A DNA stretch of 64,000 bases from an uncultured Nitrosospira sp. (GTDB taxonomy: Bacteria > Nitrospirota > Nitrospiria > Nitrospirales > Nitrospiraceae): assembly GCA_900696515.1 (NCBI GenBank), contig CAADGK010000052.1, positions 17,114 through 81,113 on the forward strand. The letters are read 5' to 3'. Positions 17,301 to 25,293 of this stretch are shown piece by piece. The position numbers and the translations under genes were made by a program. The notes below the pieces were generated by a model, which did no database searches, had not been told where the DNA came from, and was given only the letters and a program-made list of their open reading frames with translations. Positions within the stretch are counted from its first letter, which is position 1. Each line of letters begins with the position of its first letter.

Positions 17301-17330
17301 TGGAAACCGTTTACGTACTATCAGTTTCCA
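17301..17330. promoter_or_regulatory. Dyad upstream of the TetR gene, candidate operator
   Basis: TGGAAAC (17301-17307) and GTTTCCA (17324-17330) form a perfect 7-bp inverted repeat with a 16-bp spacer. A second palindrome TACGTA (17312-17317) is near the centre. It lies 18-47 bp before the TetR start codon, where an autoregulatory TetR operator is expected. Binding is inferred from position and symmetry only. Confidence 0.5.
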
Positions 17331-17457
17331 TATAAGACTGTCAACTTGATGCATCTTCCCGCGAGACGCTTGGAAAATCTCCGAACTGGCTATCGTCTAA
17401 AAACGGAACTTCCTGAGGAGACTACCAACATAGGGACTGTGGCCTTGAATCTGGGTT

Positions 17458-19017
17458 CTACTCCGGCCGAGTGATGCCGAATTTCTGCATCTTGGATTGG
17501 AGGGTGGTGCGCTTTACGCCCAAGCGAGCAGCGGCGCCGGCGGCTCCCCCGACGACCCACTTGGCTTCTTGCAAGGCACGCAAGATATGGTTGCGTTCGG
17601 CTTCTTCCAGACCTGTCATGGAAGAGGTAATTGAGTCACCCGTAGTCTGCAGCTCACTGATCGGCACTTGGAGGTGCGTCCCTTGTGTGAGGATAACGGA
17701 CCGTTCCACGAGGTTTTCCAGTTCCCGGACATTACCCGGCCAGGCATAGCGGGACAGGATCTCTAGCGTCCCGCCAGGCACGGACTGAATGTTCTTTTTC
17801 ATCCGGCCCGCATAGTGCTGCGTGAAATACCGGACGAGGGTAGGAATGTCTTCCCGTCGATCGCGCAAAGGAGGCATCGTGACCGGAAAAACATTCAGCC
17901 GATAGTACAGGTCGCTGCGAAACTGCTTCGCCTCAACCATCGCCTTCAAATCCTGGTTTGTCGCAGCAATCAAGCGCACGTTGACTCGGATGGTCTTGGT
18001 GCTGCCCAGCCGCTCGAACTCTTGCTCCTGCAAAACTCGGAGCAATTTAGACTGCAGCTCCAGTGGAATTTCTCCAACCTCATCAAGAAAAATCGTGCCT
18101 TTGTCGGCCAGTTCAAATCGCCCGGCTTTCTGCATGATGGCCCCGGTAAAGGCCCCTCGCTCATGCCCAAACAGTTCACTTTCCAGCAGGCCCGTGGGTA
18201 TAGCGGCACAGTTCAGCTTGACGAAGGTCCGTTCGCTGCGGCCACTGAGGCGATGGATGGCCCTGGCGATGAGTTCCTTCCCGGTGCCGGTTTCCCCTTG
18301 AATCAAGACCGTCGAATCGGTCGGCGCCACAACCTCCACTTGCTTCAACACCTGCTTGAGCGCATCACTGTCCCCGATGATGTCCTCAAACCCATGCTCG
18401 AGCCGGAGTTCCTCTTCCAGATACAGTTTTTCCTTTGCTAGTTTGTCCTTGAGTTGAGCGATCTCTTGAAACGCCAGTGCATTCTCCACGGCGACGGCGA
18501 CCGGATTTGCCACTTGCTGGAGGAATTCCAGGTCTGCCTCGCTATAGGCCTCTTTCTCTAAACTCACAAACCCCATCGCCCCCAATCGACGTGCCCCCGT
18601 GGTCAGCGGCACAAAGCAAAACGAGCGGGAGTGGTCTTCCTCCATACAGCGCAAAACCTTAGGCCATCGCGTTTCAGCGGCGATATCCGGCACCAGCACA
18701 GACTGTTGAGTCTGCCAGACTACCCCTGCCGGAGTTTCATCTAGCGACTCCTCATGCCCGCCGACCAGATCGGCCGGCACATTTGCCTGCACGGTGTGCA
18801 ACCGCATCATGTTCTTGATGGGATCGTAGAGAGAGAGTCCGACGAAATTGACTCGCACCACGCGAGGCAGGCGCTGCGCGATCTCTCGAAAGAGCTCATC
18901 GAGGTCTCGATGCGCTGAAATGGCCTGCGCGACTTCCAGCAAAGCTTGATACCGTTCTGCGAGTGTTTCACAAGGAGAGACGGGCGATCGGTCCATAGAT
19001 GGAGCAGTATGAACCAT
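17458..19017 (-). CDS. Sigma-54-dependent transcriptional activator with GAF sensor
   Basis: About 519 residues in three parts. An N-terminal GAF domain (~20-180) is followed by an AAA+ domain with Walker A GETGTGKEL, the sigma-54 contact loop GAFTGA near residue 289 and TIFLDEVGEIP. The C-terminal Fis-type HTH reads AAARLGVKRTTLQSKMQKFGI. The architecture matches FhlA/NorR-type activators, in which the GAF domain senses a small ligand or redox signal instead of being phosphorylated. A TTG at 19035 would extend it slightly. No target promoter is evident nearby. Confidence 0.92.
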   Translation of the reverse strand: MVHTAPSMDRSPVSPCETLAERYQALLEVAQAISAHRDLDELFREIAQRLPRVVRVNFVGLSLYDPIKNMMRLHTVQANVPADLVGGHEESLDETPAGVVWQTQQSVLVPDIAAETRWPKVLRCMEEDHSRSFCFVPLTTGARRLGAMGFVSLEKEAYSEADLEFLQQVANPVAVAVENALAFQEIAQLKDKLAKEKLYLEEELRLEHGFEDIIGDSDALKQVLKQVEVVAPTDSTVLIQGETGTGKELIARAIHRLSGRSERTFVKLNCAAIPTGLLESELFGHERGAFTGAIMQKAGRFELADKGTIFLDEVGEIPLELQSKLLRVLQEQEFERLGSTKTIRVNVRLIAATNQDLKAMVEAKQFRSDLYYRLNVFPVTMPPLRDRREDIPTLVRYFTQHYAGRMKKNIQSVPGGTLEILSRYAWPGNVRELENLVERSVILTQGTHLQVPISELQTTGDSITSSMTGLEEAERNHILRALQEAKWVVGGAAGAAARLGVKRTTLQSKMQKFGITRPE

Positions 19018-19067
19018 CGCCCCAGGGCGGCTCAAGCAGGATGCTGAAAAAGTCCGCGAGATCCACC

Positions 19068-19131
19068 GAGGTCAAGGTTGAGGTTCAGGTTAAGCAGTTA
19101 ACACTTCCCACTCGGCCTTAACCTCGACCTC
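19068..19131. repeat. Long imperfect hairpin (GAGGTCAAGGTTGAGG family)
   Basis: The arm 19068-19083 pairs with 19116-19131 over 16 positions with one mismatch and one G-T pair; the loop is 32 nt. It sits between the CDGSH stop and the sigma-54 activator start, both on the minus strand, so it may terminate the former. Fourteen bases recur at 13579-13592, marking a dispersed repeat. Confidence 0.6.
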
Positions 19132-19158
19132 AGCCTATCAGGTTTCACCTGTAGACCA

Positions 19159-19395
19159 TCACAACTTCTGATGCGTCCCGTCACAGTACGGCGGCGTCTT
19201 TGTATGCTTACACTGACACAACGCCACTTCTTTGGTCTCGTCGATGGTAAATTCCAGCGGCTCGAACCCGGTGCCTTCATGGGCGCCATCGCAAAACGGT
19301 TGGTCCCTCGATCGTCCACAGGTACACCAGTAATAGGTCCCTGCCTCCAAGGTCAGCACGTCAGGCTCTTTCGCGGCAATGCGTGGTTCTCCCAT
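19159..19395 (-). CDS. Double CDGSH iron-sulfur protein
   Basis: This 78-residue protein contains two CDGSH-type motifs. The first is CTCGRSRDQPFCDGAH (residues ~24-39) and the second CQCKHTKTPPYCDGTH (~60-75); each supplies three Cys and one His for a [2Fe-2S] cluster, as in mitoNEET-like proteins and their small bacterial dual-motif relatives. Such proteins are linked to redox or iron handling. AGGGAGG lies upstream of the ATG. Its neighbours are a sigma-54 activator (downstream) and a divergent antiporter. Confidence 0.9.
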   Translation of the reverse strand: MGEPRIAAKEPDVLTLEAGTYYWCTCGRSRDQPFCDGAHEGTGFEPLEFTIDETKEVALCQCKHTKTPPYCDGTHQKL

Positions 19396-19508
19396 GAGTG
19401 CACCTCCCTCTGAATGGTTGAGGCTGGCTTGCGCGGCTGAGTATATCGTTTCAGGACTAACTTCGCACGTCCTCTTTCACGGTTTCGCTCGAGCATTCCC
19501 TCCCCTGG

Positions 19509-19525
19509 ATCGTTCTTAGAACGAT
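19509..19525. promoter_or_regulatory. Perfect inverted repeat ATCGTTC-TTA-GAACGAT
   Basis: Two 7-bp arms with a 3-bp spacer lie between the divergent CDGSH and antiporter genes, 114 bp and 131 bp from their starts. Symmetry and position suggest a dimeric repressor or activator site. No regulator can be assigned. Confidence 0.4.
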
Positions 19526-19655
19526 GCCTAGTCTGCAACCTCCCCTCGGATACATTACGCAGCATTGTTCCCACGGTTTATGGTATTTACCTTGCTCCAA
19601 ATCGACCCTGACTCATCTCATTTATGAAACGCCTGTGCATGTAGGAGGGGGGGCC

Positions 19656-21356
19656 GTGCAACCCAATCCCGTCTTCTTTGTGGATCTTGCCATCGTATTC
19701 CTAGCCGCCGTCGCAGGCGGCACTCTCGCCCGGATGGCCGGGCAACCGCTCATCCTCGGCTACGTCCTGGGCGGGATCGCTATTGGTCCCTTTACGCCGG
19801 GACCAACCATCTCAGAACCTCACGCCTTCGAGTTGTTTGCAGATATCGGCGTGATTCTCTTGATGTTCTCGATCGGGCTCGAATTTTCCGTCAAGGACCT
19901 CGCGCGGGTGAGATGGGTGGCCCTAGCAGGCGGACTGCTTGGCATTCTGCTGTCGATCGGATTGGCCGTCGCGATGGGATCTCTGATCGGATGGCCGATC
20001 ACGCAAAGCATCGTGATCGGAGCCGTCACGTCCATCGCGAGCACCATGGTCCTTGTCCGCCTTCTTGTCGATCGGGGAGAACTTCGCACACTGCATGGGC
20101 GAGTCATGATCGGCATTGTCCTCGTTGAAGACGTCGCCGTTGTGGCTATGACCGTACTGATGCCGGCTCTCGGCGAGTTTGATTCCGGACGGCTGTGGTT
20201 AATCGGTCAGGCGTTGGCGAAGGCTGTGCTCATCTTAGTCCCGCTGGGCTACCTGGGCGCTAAGGTCATTCCACACATCCTGACGCACGTTGCCCGGACT
20301 CAGAACCAAGAACTATTCCTCCTTGTCACACTCGCCATTAGTCTGGGAACCGCCGCTCTCACACAGATGGTGGGGCTCTCCCTAGCTTTGGGAGCCTTCT
20401 TGGCCGGGCTCATCATCAGCGCCTCGGAATATGCGCACGAAACATTGGCCCGATTGCTTTCGCTCCGTGACGCGTTCGTGGCACTCTTCTTTGTCACGAT
20501 CGGCATTCTGATCGATCCACGAATCATCGTTGAGAACCTTGCGCTCCTTGCCGCGATGATCGGCTTGATTGTGGCCGGAAAGTTCTTGATCCGTGCCGGC
20601 ATCGTGCGGCTGTCCGGGTATTCGTGGGTGACAGCCATTCTCGTGGGAATCGGGCTCACACAAGTCGGCGAATTCTCGTTTGTCCTCATCCAGACAGCCA
20701 GGTCGGCAGGTCATATCGGCAGCGAACTGTACAACGCGACGCTAGCGGCCTCGCTCATCACCATTCTGATCAATGCGGCACTCGTTCGCCATGTACCGGC
20801 TTGGATCGGGCGGAAGCGTATCGCGCCTATCCAGCTCGACACAGTATCCTGGCCCCCGGAAGGCGAGTCGCTCCATCAGCATGTCGTAGTCTGTGGATTT
20901 GGACGAGTCGGGAACTCGCTCGGGAGAGCGTTGGAAGCCTTCAATCTTCCGTATGTGGTCATCGACCGAAACCCGGACACCATTCGTCGACTTCAGAGTC
21001 GGGGCACGCCCTGCCTCTATGGCGACGCCTCGCACCGCGAACTGCTGGTGAAAGCCGGAACGGCAGACGCATCTCTGATTATTGTCGCGTTGCCTGAGAT
21101 TGAATCCGCGGCACTCGCAGTCGGTCGCATGCGTGATCTCAGTCCCAAAGTTCCAATTTTGGTCCGTGCGCATGGATCAGCGGAGGCGGAACGACTCAGT
21201 GCCCTTGGGGTAACGGAGGTGATACAACCTGACGTCGAGACCTCAGCAACACTCATCCGACATTCGCTGAGCTGGTTCGGGATACCGAAGGACCGAATTC
21301 TGGACTACGTGGAGCAATACCGGCAGTCCATGGAGACAAAACGGCAGCCGAGGTAA
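19656..21356 (+). CDS. Monovalent cation:proton antiporter-2 (Kef-type) with RCK domain
   Basis: From GTG 19656, preceded by GTAGGAGGGGG, the product is 566 residues; the longer frame from 19524 adds a non-hydrophobic tail and is rejected. About 12 TMs begin FFVDLAIVFLAAVAGGTLARM and include the CPA2 hallmark LLMFSIGLEFS. A TrkA-N/RCK domain starts near residue 405 with VVVCGFGRVGNSLG, the NAD-binding loop. The layout matches KefB/KefC/YbaL potassium:proton antiporters gated by nucleotide or redox state. The ion is not provable from sequence. Confidence 0.88.
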   Translation: MQPNPVFFVDLAIVFLAAVAGGTLARMAGQPLILGYVLGGIAIGPFTPGPTISEPHAFELFADIGVILLMFSIGLEFSVKDLARVRWVALAGGLLGILLSIGLAVAMGSLIGWPITQSIVIGAVTSIASTMVLVRLLVDRGELRTLHGRVMIGIVLVEDVAVVAMTVLMPALGEFDSGRLWLIGQALAKAVLILVPLGYLGAKVIPHILTHVARTQNQELFLLVTLAISLGTAALTQMVGLSLALGAFLAGLIISASEYAHETLARLLSLRDAFVALFFVTIGILIDPRIIVENLALLAAMIGLIVAGKFLIRAGIVRLSGYSWVTAILVGIGLTQVGEFSFVLIQTARSAGHIGSELYNATLAASLITILINAALVRHVPAWIGRKRIAPIQLDTVSWPPEGESLHQHVVVCGFGRVGNSLGRALEAFNLPYVVIDRNPDTIRRLQSRGTPCLYGDASHRELLVKAGTADASLIIVALPEIESAALAVGRMRDLSPKVPILVRAHGSAEAERLSALGVTEVIQPDVETSATLIRHSLSWFGIPKDRILDYVEQYRQSMETKRQPR

Positions 21357-21505
21357 CCGAGCAGAAGGCTCATGACTAATACACAGGGTCGTCTTTATCG
21401 ATGTAAACGTTCACCTCTAATCGAATCCTCATCACCGCTTCTACAGTGAGGCCTACGCTCGAGCATTCCACCGTGCCGAGTCATTCAATTCTGATACGAA
21501 CCTTC

Positions 21506-21856
21506 CTATACGGCACGTCGGCTCTTCAGCTTGTGTCCCACCTGAACGATAGCTTCAATAGCCGGGGTCAGCTCACGGCCAAGGTCGGTTAACGCATATT
21601 CGACGGTGGGGGGAGAAGTCGGCATCACCTGCCGCGTGAGAATACCATCTCGTTCAAGCCGCTTCAGTCTGGCTGAGAATACTTTCGGCGAGACGCCTGG
21701 AATGTCCGCCAGCAATTCGCTGAACCGTCTTGGTTCTTCCCGCAGATACCAGATCACATTCGGCGTCCAGGCCCCTTTCAGAAACTGCATGCAGGCCGTG
21801 AGTGGACAGCCGATTGGTGGCGGGGCCACCTTTGTTTTTCGTCGTTTGACCGCCAT
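21506..21856 (-). CDS. HxlR-family transcriptional regulator
   Basis: The 116-residue winged-helix protein has the HxlR pattern: a Cys near the N-terminus (GCPLTACMQFL), KGAWTPNVIWYLREEPRRFSELLADIPGVSPKVFSARLKRLERDGILTR, then TVEYALTDLGREL. HxlR proteins often sense electrophiles or oxidants through that Cys. It is divergent from the SDR gene at 22017, with a palindrome in the gap, so it probably controls that SDR-tautomerase unit and itself. Confidence 0.9.
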   Translation of the reverse strand: MAVKRRKTKVAPPPIGCPLTACMQFLKGAWTPNVIWYLREEPRRFSELLADIPGVSPKVFSARLKRLERDGILTRQVMPTSPPTVEYALTDLGRELTPAIEAIVQVGHKLKSRRAV

Positions 21857-21885
21857 GATTCACCTTCTTTCAGCACTGCAGACTA

Positions 21886-21901
21886 CTTTCCAAATGGAAA
21901 G
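21886..21901. promoter_or_regulatory. Palindrome CTTTCC-AAAT-GGAAAG, candidate HxlR operator
   Basis: A perfect 6-bp inverted repeat with a 4-bp spacer lies 30 bp upstream of the HxlR start and 115 bp upstream of the divergent SDR start. A further AAGTGTACTTACC motif follows at 21905-21917. Both fit HxlR-type divergent control, but binding is inferred. Confidence 0.45.
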
Positions 21902-22016
21902 CTCAAAGTGTACTTACCAAAAGATAGCATATTGCCATATGCCAGTCCATGACTTACCTTGGCTCCTAGAAGACAGCTCATTCATTTCACCATCACATTC
22001 TGAAAGGAGTCGCATC

Positions 22017-22739
22017 ATGGGAACGAAGAAGACAGCAATCGTGACAGGAGCCTCCAGCGGGATCGGGTTAGGCCTGACAACCGCCCTGCTGGAGCACGGC
22101 TATCACGTCGTGGCGAATTCGCGGCACATCACAGAGGCCGGCACATTGGTGCCCTCGACCGACTTGGCCCTTGTGGACGGCGATATCGCCAGTCCTGACA
22201 CCGCACGGCACCTGGTCGAAACAGCGGTGCGACGGTTTGGCACGGTAGACGTACTCGTCAACAATGCGGGCATCTTCATTCCCAAACCGTTTACGGACTA
22301 CACGAAGGAAGATTTCGACCGGCTGGTTTCGACCAATTTGTCAGGGTTTCTCTATGTGACCCAGGAGGCGGTCCGTCAGATGAAAAAGCAAGGCGTCGGG
22401 CATGTCGTGAACATCACCACGACCTTGGCCGATCAGCCCATCGCGGGCGTGCCGGCTGCCATCCCGGTACTGACCAAGGGAGGGCTGAATGCCGTGACCG
22501 CAGCGCTCGCAATCGAGTATGCGGGCGAAGGCATCCGGTTCAATGCCATCGGCGCCGGCATCATCGATACCCCGATGCACAAGCCGGAGACCCATGAATT
22601 CTTAAAGACGCTCCATCCCATCCAACGGATCGGGAAGGTGTCGGAAATCGTCGACGCCGTACTGTATCTCACCGAAGCCACCTTCGTGACCGGTGAAGTG
22701 CTGCACGTCGACGGTGGAGCCCATGCCGGCAAGTGGTGA
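22017..22739 (+). CDS. SDR family oxidoreductase
   Basis: The 240-residue protein has TGASSGIG at residue ~10, VLVNNAGIF, and IEYAGEGIRFNAIGAG. The Ser of the NITTTLAD segment and the usual YxxxK are altered: the position reads PVLTKGGLN, with Lys but no Tyr. It may therefore be a degenerate or non-classical SDR. The start is ATG 22017 with AAAGGAG upstream; a frame open from 21606 runs through the divergent regulator and is rejected. It is followed by a tautomerase. Confidence 0.82.
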   Translation: MGTKKTAIVTGASSGIGLGLTTALLEHGYHVVANSRHITEAGTLVPSTDLALVDGDIASPDTARHLVETAVRRFGTVDVLVNNAGIFIPKPFTDYTKEDFDRLVSTNLSGFLYVTQEAVRQMKKQGVGHVVNITTTLADQPIAGVPAAIPVLTKGGLNAVTAALAIEYAGEGIRFNAIGAGIIDTPMHKPETHEFLKTLHPIQRIGKVSEIVDAVLYLTEATFVTGEVLHVDGGAHAGKW

Positions 22740-22757
22740 TTTTCGATCCGATCCCGA

Positions 22758-22788
22758 TGTCAGGGCGCTTACTATGAGCGCCCTGACA
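22758..22788. repeat. Perfect 12-bp hairpin between SDR and tautomerase genes
   Basis: TGTCAGGGCGCT (22758-22769) pairs perfectly with AGCGCCCTGACA (22777-22788) around a 7-nt loop. No T-run follows, and the tautomerase begins 24 bp later, so it may be an attenuator or an mRNA-stabilising hairpin rather than a full terminator. Confidence 0.6.
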
Positions 22789-22811
22789 CTCCGGCAGAAA
22801 GGAAGTGCGTC

Positions 22812-23015
22812 ATGCCCTACGTCCATGTGCAGATCACGCGTGAAGGCGTCACTCTCGAACAGAAGGAAGCGCTCATCAAAGGAGTGACAGATCTCCTCGT
22901 GCAGGTGCTGAACAAGAAGCCAGCCCAGACCTTTGTGGTAATCGAGGAAATCGACACCGACAACTGGGGCATCGCCGGGGTGACCGTCACCAAATTTCGA
23001 CAACAGGAAAAGTGA
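22812..23015 (+). CDS. 4-oxalocrotonate tautomerase family protein
   Basis: At 67 residues this has the size of a 4-OT subunit. After removal of Met the N-terminus is Pro (PYVHVQITREGVTL), the catalytic base of the family. An Arg is near position 10, and EQKEALIKGVTDLLVQVLNKKP and FVVIEEIDTDNWGIAG follow in the standard order. The family tautomerises dienols or adds to unsaturated acids; substrate unknown. AAGGA precedes the ATG. The upstream SDR and divergent HxlR regulator suggest a carbonyl/electrophile-handling unit. Confidence 0.9.
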   Translation: MPYVHVQITREGVTLEQKEALIKGVTDLLVQVLNKKPAQTFVVIEEIDTDNWGIAGVTVTKFRQQEK

Positions 23016-23078
23016 GGAGAGCCTCCTTATCTCAATCTTGAGGCCTTCTATGTTGCCTCTGCGCAGACACTGTCAGTG

Positions 23079-24182
23079 CTATCCCATCAGCTCGCTATCC
23101 AACTGATGGGCCTTGCGGCCACCGGGTGCCAGGGGATGATCAGGAATCTGTCCGGTGACCATGAGTTTGGCCATCTCCGCCGCGCGGGTCACCAGCTCTT
23201 GCGCCCCTTCTCGCAGCTCGCGGCTGTTCTGTACCTCACTGACGTTCCGTTCCATGTCTTCCGCGCTCCAGCCACGTGAATGGGCGATGAACGGAAATTG
23301 TGGGAATTGGCAACCGACTTCCGCCCAAAAGGTCATGAGTTGGCCGGCCACGCCCTGCACGTTGTCCTGCCCGCCCATGATGATGAAGGCCGCCACTTTG
23401 TTCTTGAGGAGATGCTTCTTCGCGATCGTCTCTTGGTTTTGGATGCAGTTCATCCGCTCGACCATCTTGAAATAGAGGCTGCTGGCATTGCCCCATCGAA
23501 TCGGCGTCGAGACCAGGATCACGTCGGCCCAATGGACGATCGCTTCGTACACCCGATCAAGCTGATCGTTCGGATCCATCTGCGTAATCGAGCAGGGCCA
23601 GGTGCAGGCCTGTGCGGCTTTCGAGTAGAACCCTTCGCAGGCACGGAAGCTCAAATCCCGGAGCCTGATACATTGAGCCTCTAGCCCGATCTGTTGTGCA
23701 TGGTTCAGTGCCACCTCCAGTAACATATCGGAGGTACTTAGGCGTGGATGATCCGCCGTCATCGCCGTCGTGGAAATCCCCACGACACGAATCGGGCCCG
23801 GTTGTCGGACGACGGGGCGAGCCAATGGATGAGGAACGTGCGGTTGCTTCTTGCGCTTCGTGGCCGAAGCCAAATCGACGTAGAGCCGGCCGTTCTCGAT
23901 CTTTGTCTCATAGGCCGGCACCTGATCCTGCTCGTATCCCGGTTCGCCTTGCCCTGTTTTGTAGTGAAACCTCCAGTAGTGCCAGGGACAGACGACGTAA
24001 TCACCATCGAGCCGCCCCTCGCCGAGCGGCCCGCCGACATGATTGCAGACCCCGGAGATCGCCGCGAATGCTCCGTCTCGATACGAGAGCGCAATCGCCG
24101 TCTTGCCGCACATGACTTCTTGCAAAGGCTTGCGCTTCAGTTCCTCAACTGCGCCCACTTCGGTCCATCGGCTCTCAGCCAT
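23079..24182 (-). CDS. Rieske [2Fe-2S] domain fused to NADPH-dependent FMN reductase
   Basis: A 367-residue fusion. Residues ~1-105 form a Rieske ferredoxin with CNHVGGPLG...CPWHYWRF supplying two Cys and two His. Residues ~130-350 form a flavodoxin-like reductase: IRVVGISTT, TSDMLLEVALNHAQ, WADVILVSTPIRWGNASSLYFKMVERM and AFIIMGGQDNVQGVAGQLM, as in the NADPH-dependent FMN reductase/multimeric flavodoxin families. The two centres could pass electrons intramolecularly. AAGGAG precedes the ATG. Downstream it faces the tautomerase; upstream lie VOC genes. Confidence 0.88.
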   Translation of the reverse strand: MAESRWTEVGAVEELKRKPLQEVMCGKTAIALSYRDGAFAAISGVCNHVGGPLGEGRLDGDYVVCPWHYWRFHYKTGQGEPGYEQDQVPAYETKIENGRLYVDLASATKRKKQPHVPHPLARPVVRQPGPIRVVGISTTAMTADHPRLSTSDMLLEVALNHAQQIGLEAQCIRLRDLSFRACEGFYSKAAQACTWPCSITQMDPNDQLDRVYEAIVHWADVILVSTPIRWGNASSLYFKMVERMNCIQNQETIAKKHLLKNKVAAFIIMGGQDNVQGVAGQLMTFWAEVGCQFPQFPFIAHSRGWSAEDMERNVSEVQNSRELREGAQELVTRAAEMAKLMVTGQIPDHPLAPGGRKAHQLDSELMG

Positions 24183-24266
24183 TCCACACTCCTTAACTGT
24201 TTAGTCAGGGCTACAGTCAATCCCGAAGCAACAGAAGAGCCTCGCTGGAGAACAGTCGCCTCACTC

Positions 24267-24713
24267 TCATAGATGCAGCGGCTTGACCGGCGACACCACC
24301 GCTGCTGGATTATGCTTCCACAATGCTTCGTCCGCATCCACGTACAGCTCGACTTCGTTCCCATCGGGATCTTTGAGATAGAGACTTTGACTCACCGTGT
24401 GATCGCTCATCCCGTCGATCGCGATCCCCGCCTGCTCCAACTCGCGCTTAGCCTCCCGCAACTCATCCAGGCTGTCCCCGACCTTGATCCCGATATGATA
24501 GAGCCCTCGACGGCGGCCAGCCGGTGGCCCCGGCGCATCGCCGACTTGGATCAGCAACAGCTCATGATGCGTCCGACCACACGTCAGGGCAGAGGCCACC
24601 CCGTTAAAGATCCGCCCCACTTCCTTAAACCCCAATAGATCTCGATAGAAGCTGAGCGATCGTTCCAGATCCTTCACGTAGAAGACCACATGACCGAGAT
24701 AGTGCGCGTTCAT
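24267..24713 (-). CDS. VOC-family (glyoxalase/extradiol dioxygenase-like) protein
   Basis: The 148-residue protein has two beta-alpha-beta-beta-beta modules. The first starts YLGHVVFYVKDLERSLSFYRDLLGFKE and the second GLYHIGIKVGDSLDELREAKRELEQAG, ending SLYLKDPDGNEVELYVD. The His and Glu positions (GHVVF, YHIGIKV, NEVELY) are compatible with metal binding as in CatE-like proteins. Activity is not assignable. Its ATG overlaps the stop of the upstream unknown gene (ATGA). Confidence 0.85.
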   Translation of the reverse strand: MNAHYLGHVVFYVKDLERSLSFYRDLLGFKEVGRIFNGVASALTCGRTHHELLLIQVGDAPGPPAGRRRGLYHIGIKVGDSLDELREAKRELEQAGIAIDGMSDHTVSQSLYLKDPDGNEVELYVDADEALWKHNPAAVVSPVKPLHL

Positions 24714-25132
24714 CCGGTAAGCCCTTTCTTGGGAACAGCCTGTATGAGCAATGTCTTCACGGCCGCATGCTCCAAAACCACATCGGGGTTTCGCTGCAAG
24801 GCATTGTGATAGTGGCGACCGAATCCGTCACCCGCTTCTATGGGAGTGAGAAGCTGCTGCACAGAAGCCACCAGGGCTGGGATCATGTCCTGGGACGCTG
24901 CATCATCCGATTCGCTGAGTTCATCAAGCCTCGCGATGGCCTGGGAGAGCGGGCGCAACCAGGCAAACCAGCCATCATTCAATGTCAACTGCAAGAACGC
25001 ACCATTGGAAGGAATTCGTCCGTGCACGCGCTCATACGCGACGCGCTCATCATCGAGCAACGCTTTGTGCAAGCGAAGCAGTCCGGTAAAAAGCTTGTCC
25101 GGAAAAGGGTCTCTCGCTCGTTGTTCCCGCAT
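24710..25132 (-). CDS. Uncharacterised protein coupled to a VOC gene
   Basis: A 140-residue, soluble, mostly helical protein with no domain I recognise. Visible segments are FTGLLRLHKALLDDERVAYERVHGRIPSNGAFLQLTLNDGWFAWLRPLSQAIARLDEL and a C-terminal GFGRHYHNALQRNPDVV. ATG 25132 has GGGAG upstream and is preferred to GTG 25174. The stop overlaps the VOC start by 4 bp, so the two proteins are probably produced together. Function unknown. Confidence 0.7.
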   Translation of the reverse strand: MREQRARDPFPDKLFTGLLRLHKALLDDERVAYERVHGRIPSNGAFLQLTLNDGWFAWLRPLSQAIARLDELSESDDAASQDMIPALVASVQQLLTPIEAGDGFGRHYHNALQRNPDVVLEHAAVKTLLIQAVPKKGLTG

Positions 25133-25273
25133 GACATACTCTCCCTGACATCCAACAACCACAGACGGTTTCACCGCATCGTAAGAGAAGCGCTCTGAGT
25201 CGATCTGCCCATTATTTCAGCTGAGCGACGAGCCTCCCCCCGCAGAAAAGTCATCACACCAACACAGTCGACC

Positions 25274-25292
25274 AGCCGGTTACGCTCCGGCT
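25274..25292 (-). terminator. Hairpin after the second VOC gene
   Basis: AGCCGG (25274-25279) and CCGGCT (25287-25292) pair around a 7-nt loop, immediately downstream of the minus-strand VOC stop at 25294. No U-tract follows, so termination efficiency is uncertain. Confidence 0.45.
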
Positions 25293-25293
25293 C

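Noticed and set aside
19488..19498. Shared CTCGAGCATTCC-like string at about 19486 and 21461
   Set aside because: The match is only about 14 bases with no structure or flanking similarity; it may be chance.
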